A DNA stretch of 57,165 nucleotides from Streptococcus mitis (GTDB lineage: Bacteria; Bacillota; Bacilli; Lactobacillales; Streptococcaceae). The notes under the pieces were generated by a model. That model made no database searches, was not told the DNA's origin, and saw nothing but the letters and a program-made list of their open reading frames with translations. This document shows, piece after piece, positions 25,724-31,571 of this stretch; position 1 is the stretch's first letter; every line of letters starts with the position of its first letter. The position numbers and the translations under genes are program-made. Location of the stretch: NCBI GenBank assembly GCA_018364455.1, contig JAGZLW010000009.1, positions 1 through 57,165 on the forward strand, in the 5' to 3' direction.

Positions 25724-26306
25724 TATTTTTAAAAATCAAATTTTTCCATTTTTCCTGCCAATTTTTCTTGGATAATCGTGTTTGATAGAGCTTCATTCGG
25801 TCTTCATTCTCTAAAAAATGAGGAGTTGGACGAACTTGAAAATTCAAAATATCCTCCAAACCATAAGGTGCATAGAGTTCAAAATCGGATTCTTCATTCA
25901 AGCGCAGTCCAACTGCCGTACACCGTTCTGGATACTTACTCATAGCATCACAAGAGCTGCTATAGGGAGCAGTATGAGGGCTATGCTGGTGCATATAGAC
26001 TTGATTTTTCAATTCCCACTGGTACTGAGAAAAGTCCTCTCTCAGCTTTTTCTCTAGGGACAAGGTTTCCTCATAAGAAATATCTGGATCAAAGAAAATT
26101 ACATCTACATCTGTTTCACAGTCAAAAGGTGATTTATCTGACAAGAGATTCCAGATAAAATTTCTGACAGAACCTGCTGCCAACCAGGAATCTGTCAACT
26201 CCAAGTTTCGGATGACAGTCAGAATAGCCATCATATCTGGATTTTCTCTGAAAGCTTCTAGAATTCCTTGCTTATTTTTCACTATATTCATAACCCAAAT
26301 GCTCAT
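25719..26306 (-). CDS. Nucleotidyltransferase family protein (DUF925-like)
   Basis: A 195-residue protein with a predicted nucleotidyltransferase core: WLAAGSVRNFIWNLLSD (about 41-57) and CETDVDVIFFDPD (about 62-74) give the G-S-x(n)-D-x-D pattern. Family members are uncharacterised; substrate and role are unknown. ATG 26306 (MSIWVMNIVK) has AAGG 6 nt upstream. An alternative ATG at 26291 (MNIVKNKQG) lacks a clear ribosome site. Either start overlaps the ruvB 3' end (stop at 26272), implying co-transcription and coupling with ruvB. Confidence 0.8.
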   Translation of the reverse strand: MSIWVMNIVKNKQGILEAFRENPDMMAILTVIRNLELTDSWLAAGSVRNFIWNLLSDKSPFDCETDVDVIFFDPDISYEETLSLEKKLREDFSQYQWELKNQVYMHQHSPHTAPYSSSCDAMSKYPERCTAVGLRLNEESDFELYAPYGLEDILNFQVRPTPHFLENEDRMKLYQTRLSKKNWQEKWKNLIFKNT

Positions 26307-27270
26307 AAGCCTTAGCCGTTGCCACCCGTCCAGACCGTGTTCGCATGATAAAACCTTTTTGAATCAAGTAGGGCTCATACATGTCTTCAACTGTCTCACG
26401 CTCTTCTGCTATGTTAACAGAAAGAGTTCCTAGACCAACAGGACCACCACCGTACATCTCAATCATGGTGCGAAGGATTTTTTGATCCACATAGTCTAGA
26501 CCTTCATGGTCAACATCCAGCATGGTCAAAGCCTTATCGGTAATAATATCATCGATAACCCCATCCCCCATAATCTGGGCAAAATCGCGCACGCGCTTGA
26601 GGAGACGATTGGCAATACGAGGGGTTCCACGACTACGCAAGGCCAGCTCGGATGCTGCCTCATGAGTAATTTCCATCTCAAAAATATCTGCCGTCCGCTC
26701 AACAATTTCCGTCAAGTCAGCATGGGCATAATACTCCATATGACCTGTAATCCCAAAACGTGCCCGTAGCGGATTTGAGAGCATACCAGCCCGAGTCGTC
26801 GCACCAATCAAGGTAAAAGGTGGCAACTCCAAATGAACACTGCGACTGCCTTCACCAGCCCCAATCATGATATCGATGTAGAAGTCCTCCATGGCACTAT
26901 AAAGCACCTCTTCCACTGACATGGGCAAGCGATGAATCTCGTCAATAAAGAGGACATCCCCAGGCTCTAAGTCATTCAAAATCGCTACCAGATCTCCGGC
27001 TTTTTCAATGACTGGACCCGAAGTCTGCTTGAGATTGACACCTAGTTCATTAGCAATAACAAAAGCCATGGTCGTTTTTCCCAAGCCTGGAGGCCCGAAT
27101 AAGAGCACATGATCCAGCGCTTCATCTCGCATTTTGGCAGCTTCGATAAAGATTTGGAGCTGGTCCTTGACCTTATCTTGCCCAATATATTCACGTAAAT
27201 ACTGAGGACGGAGCGTGCGTTCTACTAACTCCTCATCCCCCATTATCTCATTATCTAAAATTCTACTCAT
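26272..27270 (-). CDS. ruvB: Holliday junction branch migration helicase RuvB
   Basis: A 332-residue AAA+ ATPase that drives branch migration with RuvA. It starts MSRILDNEIMGDEELVERTLRPQ. Walker A GPPGLGKTT is at about 60-68, Walker B LFIDEIHRL at about 108-116, and sensor-1 IGATTRAG at about 158. The winged-helix C-terminal domain includes GGGPVGLGTL. There is no Shine-Dalgarno, and a TATAAT lies only 6 nt before the ATG, so the mRNA may be leaderless. The nucleotidyltransferase gene overlaps its end. Confidence 0.96.
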   Translation of the reverse strand: MSRILDNEIMGDEELVERTLRPQYLREYIGQDKVKDQLQIFIEAAKMRDEALDHVLLFGPPGLGKTTMAFVIANELGVNLKQTSGPVIEKAGDLVAILNDLEPGDVLFIDEIHRLPMSVEEVLYSAMEDFYIDIMIGAGEGSRSVHLELPPFTLIGATTRAGMLSNPLRARFGITGHMEYYAHADLTEIVERTADIFEMEITHEAASELALRSRGTPRIANRLLKRVRDFAQIMGDGVIDDIITDKALTMLDVDHEGLDYVDQKILRTMIEMYGGGPVGLGTLSVNIAEERETVEDMYEPYLIQKGFIMRTRSGRVATAKAYEHLGYEYSEK

Positions 27271-27276
27271 GGCTCT

Positions 27277-27305
27277 ATTATATCAAAAATCCAAGCCACA
27301 AACAA
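27277..27305 (-). promoter_or_regulatory. ruvB promoter predicting a leaderless mRNA
   Basis: Minus strand TGA-TATAAT (extended -10; TATAAT is the complement of 27277-27282), followed by AGAGCC and the ATG at 27268-27270. A weak TTTGTT lies at 17-nt spacing. The predicted +1 coincides with the A of AUG. Confidence 0.6.
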
Positions 27306-27326
27306 AAAAGCCACCCGATTGGGTGA
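27302..27326 (-). terminator. Orphan csRNA-type terminator upstream of ruvB
   Basis: Minus strand GTCACCCAATCGGGTGGC followed by TTTTTTG. It has the same sequence type as the csRNA terminators, yet no CiaR box or csRNA body lies upstream. The space is occupied by the Fst locus. Its U-run overlaps the -35 of ruvB. Confidence 0.6.
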
Positions 27327-27349
27327 CTACTGAGTTTAGCACTTATGTG

Positions 27350-27355
27350 GTATAC
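27350..27355 (+). promoter_or_regulatory. -10 of the Fst toxin RNA (RNA I)
   Basis: Extended -10 TGG-TATACT with a predicted start near 27362, about 42 nt before the toxin ATG. The -35 is poor, as is common with an extended -10. Confidence 0.6.
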
Positions 27356-27403
27356 TATTCTACGGCACTGCTACACCGCCTACGAAAGGAGGTGAGATAG
27401 CCC

Positions 27404-27496
27404 ATGATGGAACTAATCCTTAAAACTATCATCGGACCAATTGTGGTCGGTGTTGTTCTTCGCTTAGTCGATAAATGGCTAAACAAAGATAGATAG
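27404..27496 (+). CDS. Fst-family type I toxin peptide
   Basis: A 30-residue ORF preceded by a near-perfect anti-16S match AAAGGAGGTGA (27385-27395). The peptide starts MMELILKTIIGPIVVG, continues with VVLRLVDKWLNKD and ends in Arg. It has a membrane segment with the central Pro (PIVVG) and a charged C-terminal tail, the Fst/par toxin pattern known from plasmid pAD1 and streptococcal chromosomes. Such peptides insert in the membrane and disturb division or envelope integrity when the antisense RNA is lost. The whole par-type architecture is present around it: convergent RNA II promoter (27584-27612), shared bidirectional terminator (27503-27545) and paired direct repeats. It is codirectional with neither neighbour and would be missed by ordinary gene calling because of its length. 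Confidence 0.88.
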   Translation: MMELILKTIIGPIVVGVVLRLVDKWLNKDR

Positions 27497-27502
27497 TGTC
27501 AA

Positions 27503-27545
27503 AAAAGCCCCCAAGCTTAATGTGGAAGTTAGCTTGGGGGCTTTT
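27503..27545. terminator. Shared bidirectional terminator of the Fst locus
   Basis: AAAAGCCCCCAAGCT, 13-nt loop, AGCTTGGGGGCTTTT: a perfect 15-bp stem with T-runs on both strands. It ends toxin RNA I on the plus strand and antitoxin RNA II on the minus strand. Confidence 0.9.
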
Positions 27546-27577
27546 CTAGTCCATGATATTGAACTAATCCTTAATTC
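27503..27577 (-). ncRNA. Antisense antitoxin RNA (RNA II) of the Fst locus
   Basis: Predicted about 75-nt minus-strand RNA. It starts 7 nt after the RNA II -10, carries the complement of repeat DRb near its 5' end, and finishes in the shared terminator. It can pair with the toxin mRNA at DRa/DRb and in the terminator stem. The identity rests on matching par architecture. Confidence 0.75.
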
Positions 27578-27583
27578 TTCTCC

Positions 27584-27612
27584 ATTATCCCACAGTTCAC
27601 AAAATTTGTCAA
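27584..27612 (-). promoter_or_regulatory. Antitoxin RNA II promoter
   Basis: Minus strand TTGACA (complement of 27607-27612), 17-nt spacer, GATAAT (complement of 27584-27589). It has near-consensus spacing and -35, stronger than the toxin promoter, as expected for an unstable antitoxin RNA. Confidence 0.75.
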
Positions 27613-27972
27613 AACTTTACATCCTCAGCTTCTCAAGCTTTAACCGCTTTACAACAAGACTTTCAAGTTTAAGAGAAAATTAGGGATTCTATCAATTTCA
27701 TAGAAATTTTGATTTCGTAAACGAAGAGACAATCTTACATGTCACTTCTCATTTAATACGCCACTACTAGACAAGCAAAATCATTATTACAGTAGTTCCA
27801 GTCCTTCAATTAACAGTCACTTACAATCAAATTGAGTTTGAAGTAGCTGAAGTAACAACAAACCTATTTCTTAGTCATATTTCCTAAAAAAGTCCCCGCC
27901 AATTCCCCGACCAAAATCCGAAAAATATCGAAAAATGATTTTTAGAATAGTAACCAAAAGCCTGAAATAGAG
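27613..27972. other. Intergenic stretch with possible gene remnant
   Basis: No convincing gene. On the minus strand codons 27957-27871 read as a basic 28-residue peptide (start TTG; VTILKIIFRYFSDFG.. ..GGDFFRKYD, then TAA) directly beyond the csRNA copy 2 terminator. It lacks a good ribosome site and may be the tail of a decayed gene. The rest is AT-rich with stops in all frames. Confidence 0.3.
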
Positions 27973-28071
27973 CCAAAAAACTCCACCTGATTGGGTGGAG
28001 TTAAGGGAGATTATTATGAAAAAGAAAAGTTTAGGATTTTATTAAATAAAGTTAGGAGGTCTTTATTTAAT
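27973..28071 (-). ncRNA. CiaR-dependent small RNA (csRNA), copy 2
   Basis: About 99 nt on the minus strand. The CiaR box GTTAAG-CTAGT-TTTAAG (complement of 28094-28110) is 10 nt upstream of TATCAT (complement of 28078-28083). The body contains a 12-bp hairpin (TATTAAATAAAG / CTTTATTTAATA) whose loop carries ACCTCCTAA, an anti-Shine-Dalgarno. A second anti-SD/anti-AUG segment (CTTTTTCATAATAATCTCCC) follows. It ends at ACTCCACC-CAATCA-GGTGGAGT plus a U-run (27974-28001). Confidence 0.87.
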
Positions 28072-28093
28072 AACTATATGATACAAGACGAAG

Positions 28094-28110
28094 CTTAAAA
28101 CTAGCTTAAC
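28094..28110 (-). promoter_or_regulatory. CiaR box of csRNA copy 2
   Basis: Plus strand CTTAAA-ACTAG-CTTAAC; 10 nt separate it from the -10, as in the other three copies. Confidence 0.85.
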
Positions 28111-28163
28111 TTTTCTCAAATTTTACTATTCTGCAAAAAAATTCTATCACCATCACCTACCCA

Positions 28164-28259
28164 CGAAAAAAGCCACCTGATTGGGTGGCTTCATTAGGAG
28201 ATTATGATGAAAAAAGTTTTAGGATTTCATTAAATAAAGTTAGGAGGTCTTTATTTAAT
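28164..28259 (-). ncRNA. CiaR-dependent small RNA (csRNA), copy 3
   Basis: About 96 nt on the minus strand, very similar to copy 2 and 90 nt upstream of it. CiaR box CTTAAG-TAAAG-TTTAAG (complement of 28282-28298), 10 nt to TATTAT (complement of 28266-28271). It has the same ATTAAATAAAG hairpin with ACCTCCTAA loop, then CATCATAATCTCC, and the terminator AAGCCACC-CAATCA-GGTGGCTT plus U-run (28165-28191). The tandem pair probably arose by duplication. The CiaR box ends 16 nt from the stop codon of the GNAT gene. Confidence 0.87.
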
Positions 28260-28281
28260 AACTATATAATACTAGACCATC

Positions 28282-28298
28282 CTTAAACTTTACTTAAG
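28282..28298 (-). promoter_or_regulatory. CiaR box of csRNA copy 3
   Basis: Plus strand CTTAAA-CTTTA-CTTAAG, 10 nt from the -10. Confidence 0.85.
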
Positions 28299-28313
28299 AA
28301 CAAACAAGTTTTA

Positions 28314-28730
28314 TTATTTTTCTCTGTTTATCCAAGTCATTCCTATACAATCATAGGTAGATAAGTCTTCAAAACCCAAAGAACGATAAAATCCCACGTT
28401 TTTTTCTGTCTCTTCTGTCACCAGCTGGACTTGATAGGCATCTTTGTAATCTTTTAAAGCCTCTTTCATCAAGGAGCTACCAATCCCTTGGCGCTGATAG
28501 CTAGGCAAAACAATCAAATCTTGTACAAAAACTGATGAAAATCCATCTCCAACCAAACGAATCAAGCCCACCACAGCATCGCCATCAAGTGCCACATAAA
28601 TCGCTAATGAATGAGATAAGGCCTGCTCCAACATCTCTGGTTGATGGGTATAATTTGTCCAACCGACAGCCTGATAGAGATGCAAAACATCCTCTAGTTT
28701 GACAATTTCTTGCTTTTTAATAGTAATCAT
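28314..28730 (-). CDS. GNAT family N-acetyltransferase
   Basis: A 138-residue single-domain GNAT. The acetyl-CoA loop is VLPSYQRQGIGSSLMKEAL (about 76-94, motif Q-x-x-G-x-G/S). A preceding beta strand (VVGLIRLVGDGFSSVFVQDL) and the C-terminal NVGFYRSLGFEDL are also family-typical. The acceptor substrate is unknown. It is the second gene of a two-gene operon, 11 nt after the larger GNAT gene. Copy 3 of the csRNA genes starts just downstream on the same strand. Confidence 0.85.
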   Translation of the reverse strand: MITIKKQEIVKLEDVLHLYQAVGWTNYTHQPEMLEQALSHSLAIYVALDGDAVVGLIRLVGDGFSSVFVQDLIVLPSYQRQGIGSSLMKEALKDYKDAYQVQLVTEETEKNVGFYRSLGFEDLSTYDCIGMTWINREK

Positions 28731-28741
28731 CTCAACACCTC

Positions 28742-29437
28742 TTAAAGCTCTCTCAAGCTCTTGTACTGCTGTCCATTTTTATCAAAATTTTCAGGACGCA
28801 ACCATATTTCTAAACGAGCTTTGACTTGAGGCCAGTCCTTATCAATCATAGACAACCAATCCGTATCTCTCGTACGCCCCTTATAAACCACTGCCTGACG
28901 GAAGGTTCCTTCGTAGACAAAGCCCAAACGTTCTGCTGCTCGTCTTGATGGCAGGTTAAGAGCATCACATTTCCACTCATAGCGACGATAGTTGAGTTCT
29001 TCAAAGACATAGCGAGCTAGGAGATACTGGGCTTCTGTCCCTATCCGTGTCCCCTTGAGCTCTGGAGAAAAAGTGACAGCTCCCACTTCTATTACTCGGT
29101 TATTCTGGTCAATGCGCATGAGAGAAAAAGTTCCCAAAGCCTTACCAGTTACCTTGTCTATGATTGCATAGTAAAAACGGTCCTTACGAGCCAACATCTG
29201 ATTTAAGAGGGTAACCAGTTCCTCTCTGTCTGCCACTGGTTCCTGAAAGAGGTAGGTCCACATCTCCCGAGGCGTATCAGGGCCATAAACAGCTAATAAA
29301 TCCTCCGCATGTTTTTCTACCGAGAGAGCCTCTATTCGAGCATAACGCCCTTCTAAGAAATCAATAGAAGGCAGTTCACCTGGTGTATAACCTTCCATTG
29401 ACTCACCAATCATCTGACCATATTCGTTTACTGGCAT
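28742..29437 (-). CDS. GNAT family N-acetyltransferase (RimJ/RimL-like)
   Basis: A 231-residue acetyltransferase of the RimJ/RimL type, which modifies protein N-termini or small molecules. Visible features are the central FSLMRIDQNNRVIEVGAVTFSPELKGTRIGTEAQYLL (acetyl-CoA binding, about 115-150) and YRRYEWKCDALNLPSRRAAERLGFVYEGTFRQ (about 155-187). I chose ATG 29435-29437 (MPVNEYGQM), with AAGGAG 6 nt upstream. An in-frame GTG 18 nt further up overlaps that ribosome site. The promoter has an extended -10 TGTTATACT (complement of 29467-29475). Confidence 0.85.
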   Translation of the reverse strand: MPVNEYGQMIGESMEGYTPGELPSIDFLEGRYARIEALSVEKHAEDLLAVYGPDTPREMWTYLFQEPVADREELVTLLNQMLARKDRFYYAIIDKVTGKALGTFSLMRIDQNNRVIEVGAVTFSPELKGTRIGTEAQYLLARYVFEELNYRRYEWKCDALNLPSRRAAERLGFVYEGTFRQAVVYKGRTRDTDWLSMIDKDWPQVKARLEIWLRPENFDKNGQQYKSLREL

Positions 29438-29734
29438 AACTTTCTCCTTATTCACTTATTGAATATAGTATAACATATCTCAATGAAAATTTTAGGAAAC
29501 ACTTGGTTTTCTATTCAATAATGCAAATTCCTCTTATAAAAATCATCCATCCACTTTATGGAGGAATAATCAAATATGGGAGTGAGTGAGTTAATGCTCC
29601 TTATGCTTCTCTCTATTTTTTACTGTTTGTATTCAAATTTCTCTTGTTTTAGTGTTTGCTTTTGTATACTGAACTACCAACTAAAACTGTATTTTTATCT
29701 TAGTTGGGACTATTATAGTACGGTTCAGCACTAT

Positions 29735-30967
29735 CTACAAATTTTTCAGATGTCTATCAAAAAAATTTATCGTAGCAAACCAAGAATCTACACTTTCTTT
29801 CATTAATAAGCGCCAATCTTTTCGATAACGATGATTCGGTTGATAAGCAACCGTCAACATATGCCCTGTTTCATGGTATTTTTTAAACAAAATGGATTCC
29901 CCTTTATAATGTGAAATGATATCATCTATCGCGGATGATGCATTCCATATTTCATCAACATCGCTTCCTAGTAATAATAAAGGAGAGGCAATTTTACTCA
30001 CATCAATCTGAGCCTTACTATCTTCAGGAATATGTTTTCCAAAAAACTTGTTTAACAAATAATTTCCTAGTTGAAATTTTTGATACGGAAGTTCTTTTTG
30101 CAAATATGTCCAAGAAGATGAATGAGAGTTGAGTTTTCCCTTTATTCCCTCAAATATTACATTTGAGGGGGAATTGAGTACCAAACATTGCACATCTTCC
30201 AAAATACTTTGTCCAGCCAGAACAAGCTCTGCTCCTTTAGAGCGACCATATATTCCTATTTTTGTATTATCAACTTGAGGATGATGATATAGAAAATCTT
30301 TCGTCTCCTCCAGACATTCTATTGGAATTCGTTCTAAATTTTGGGGTAATCCCTCTAAACCAAAATAAGCTATCGCAAGACAAATATAACCTCTAGAAGA
30401 TAAAAGTTGGGCAATATTCTGAGCTTTTTCAATTCTTCCCTCACTACCGCTAACAATAATCACGGCTGGCGCCTTTCTTAACTTTTCATTATAAAATAAT
30501 CGACCTTGAAAATGCTTGTCATAAATATCTTGATACCTTATTCCCAGATTCATATAACGCCTTACAAAACTTTGCTCCGCGACCACATCTTTCCCCATAC
30601 TGATTTTAATTTCAACACCAAAATAATCTCGCAATTGAATTCTATCAAGAGAATTGGGTAATCTCCTTTTCCTATTCTTCAACGGTTTCGCATTAAAGAA
30701 CAAACCCATTTCTGAAATTCCTTTATAAGCTCCCGAAATAGATGCTGTTTGAGAGGTGTCAATCATACCGTCCTGATCAGATAAAAAAATGGCAGTTGAT
30801 TTCCACACAACATCATGATCTAAAAGTAAGGGAGCATTTATACAGTAATAATCAGACAGGTACATTTCTACACAATACCTTGTCCTTGGTTCTAAACCAT
30901 TGATAGTAATATAAAAAGATTCATCTGCTAAGTCAGTTTGTGAAATCAGTTCAATGTTTACAGTCAT
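29735..30967 (-). CDS. Acyl-CoA thioester hydrolase / BAAT-type alpha/beta hydrolase
   Basis: A 410-residue protein with two parts. The N-terminal beta-rich domain (about 1-140) resembles the acyl-CoA thioesterase/BAAT N-domain. The C-terminal alpha/beta hydrolase contains APAVIIVSGSEGRIEKAQ, the nucleophile elbow GIYGRSKGAELVL (Ser near 246), LLLLGSDVDEIWNA (acid) and HETGHML (His near 375). Family members hydrolyse acyl-CoAs or transfer acyl groups; the substrate is unknown. It lies 56 nt downstream of a MarR regulator, and a palindrome matching the MarR-promoter operator sits just before its ribosome site. Its start is well supported by AAAAGGAGAAGG. It is AT-richer than nearby core genes and may be accessory. 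Confidence 0.8.
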   Translation of the reverse strand: MTVNIELISQTDLADESFYITINGLEPRTRYCVEMYLSDYYCINAPLLLDHDVVWKSTAIFLSDQDGMIDTSQTASISGAYKGISEMGLFFNAKPLKNRKRRLPNSLDRIQLRDYFGVEIKISMGKDVVAEQSFVRRYMNLGIRYQDIYDKHFQGRLFYNEKLRKAPAVIIVSGSEGRIEKAQNIAQLLSSRGYICLAIAYFGLEGLPQNLERIPIECLEETKDFLYHHPQVDNTKIGIYGRSKGAELVLAGQSILEDVQCLVLNSPSNVIFEGIKGKLNSHSSSWTYLQKELPYQKFQLGNYLLNKFFGKHIPEDSKAQIDVSKIASPLLLLGSDVDEIWNASSAIDDIISHYKGESILFKKYHETGHMLTVAYQPNHRYRKDWRLLMKESVDSWFATINFFDRHLKNL

Positions 30968-30979
30968 ACCTTCTCCTTT

Positions 30980-30998
30980 TTGTTAATATACTTAACAA
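30980..30998. promoter_or_regulatory. MarR-type operator 2 (before the acyl hydrolase gene)
   Basis: TTGTTAA-TATAC-TTAACAA, a 7-5-7 palindrome, immediately upstream of the ribosome site of the hydrolase gene. Confidence 0.65.
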
Positions 30999-31023
30999 CT
31001 AAATTTAAAACTTACCGCGACTT

Positions 31024-31479
31024 TTACCACGGTAATTCTCCCCACACCTTTTCAATATCATCCATCAATTTCACAACTGTTTGAAGTTCCATCTCGCTAT
31101 AGTTGTTTAAAACTGAAAAGACCGATTTTTCAATATGTGCTTGTTGCTCCTTATGGATTTTTAAAATTTCGATGCCTTTTTCAGATAATCTCAAATATTT
31201 ATTTTTCCCATTATTCGGATCAAAATCAAAAACAACTAAATTTTTTTGAATCAATCTCCTAACACTTTGAGTTATTGCACTTCTCGAAACTTCTAATAAT
31301 TCAGATAATTTTACTAGATTTAAGGGCTGATTTTCCCCAATCACAACAATCAAATGTACCTCATTCAAAGTAATGGATTTGTCAACACCACTTTTATGTT
31401 GATTTTTTTTTAACTGGTCAAACGCTAAAATAAATCTATTGAAACGATTATTAAATGCAATAAATTCTTTTTTATCCAT
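31024..31479 (-). CDS. MarR family transcriptional regulator
   Basis: A 151-residue winged-helix regulator. The DNA-binding region is LNLVKLSELLEVSRSAITQSVRRLIQKNLVVFDFDPNNGKNKYLRLSEKG (about 56-105). Dimerisation helices flank it. MarR proteins usually repress their own operon and release DNA on binding a small ligand such as phenolics or acyl compounds. The promoter TTGACA-17-TAATAT has its -10 inside a 21-bp palindrome that recurs before the downstream acyl hydrolase gene. Autoregulation and control of the hydrolase are therefore likely. Confidence 0.88.
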   Translation of the reverse strand: MDKKEFIAFNNRFNRFILAFDQLKKNQHKSGVDKSITLNEVHLIVVIGENQPLNLVKLSELLEVSRSAITQSVRRLIQKNLVVFDFDPNNGKNKYLRLSEKGIEILKIHKEQQAHIEKSVFSVLNNYSEMELQTVVKLMDDIEKVWGELPW

Positions 31480-31492
31480 AATCTCCCTTTTC

Positions 31493-31531
31493 TTTGTTAA
31501 TCATATTAACAAAACAGAAACTTCCTGTCAA
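31493..31531 (-). promoter_or_regulatory. MarR promoter and operator 1
   Basis: Minus strand TTGACA (complement of 31526-31531), 17 nt, TAATAT (complement of 31503-31508). The palindrome TTTGTTAAT / 3-nt centre / ATTAACAAA (31493-31513) covers the -10, a repressor arrangement. Confidence 0.8.
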
Positions 31532-31565
31532 ATAAAAAATCCCCCAGATTCTACTCTGAAGGATT
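31532..31565 (-). terminator. leuS terminator
   Basis: Minus strand AATCCTTCAGA, GTAGAA loop, TCTGGGGGATT (11 bp, two G-U), then TTTTTATTTG. Confidence 0.8.
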
Positions 31566-31571
31566 CCTATC

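Larger units (their letters stand above)
27402..27577. repeat. Direct repeats DRa and DRb of the Fst locus
   Basis: CCATGATGG-AACTAATCCTTAA (27402-27422) and CCATGATATTG-AACTAATCCTTAA (about 27551-27574) share CCATGAT and AACTAATCCTTAA. In the pAD1 par system such repeats are read in opposite directions in RNA I and RNA II and provide the antisense contact at the toxin start codon. Here DRa covers the toxin start codon. Confidence 0.75.

Noticed and set aside
25500..28313. BOX or RUP repeat elements typical of pneumococcus
   Set aside because: The repeated segments carry CiaR boxes, -10s and terminators, and match csRNA genes rather than boxA/boxC or RUP sequence.
29576..29806. Plus-strand 76-codon hydrophobic ORF between the GNAT and acyl hydrolase genes
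   Set aside because: GGAGG is present 10 nt upstream, but the frame runs into the convergent hydrolase gene, has odd Cys/Phe-rich composition and no recognisable promoter. It is kept only as a weak possibility.
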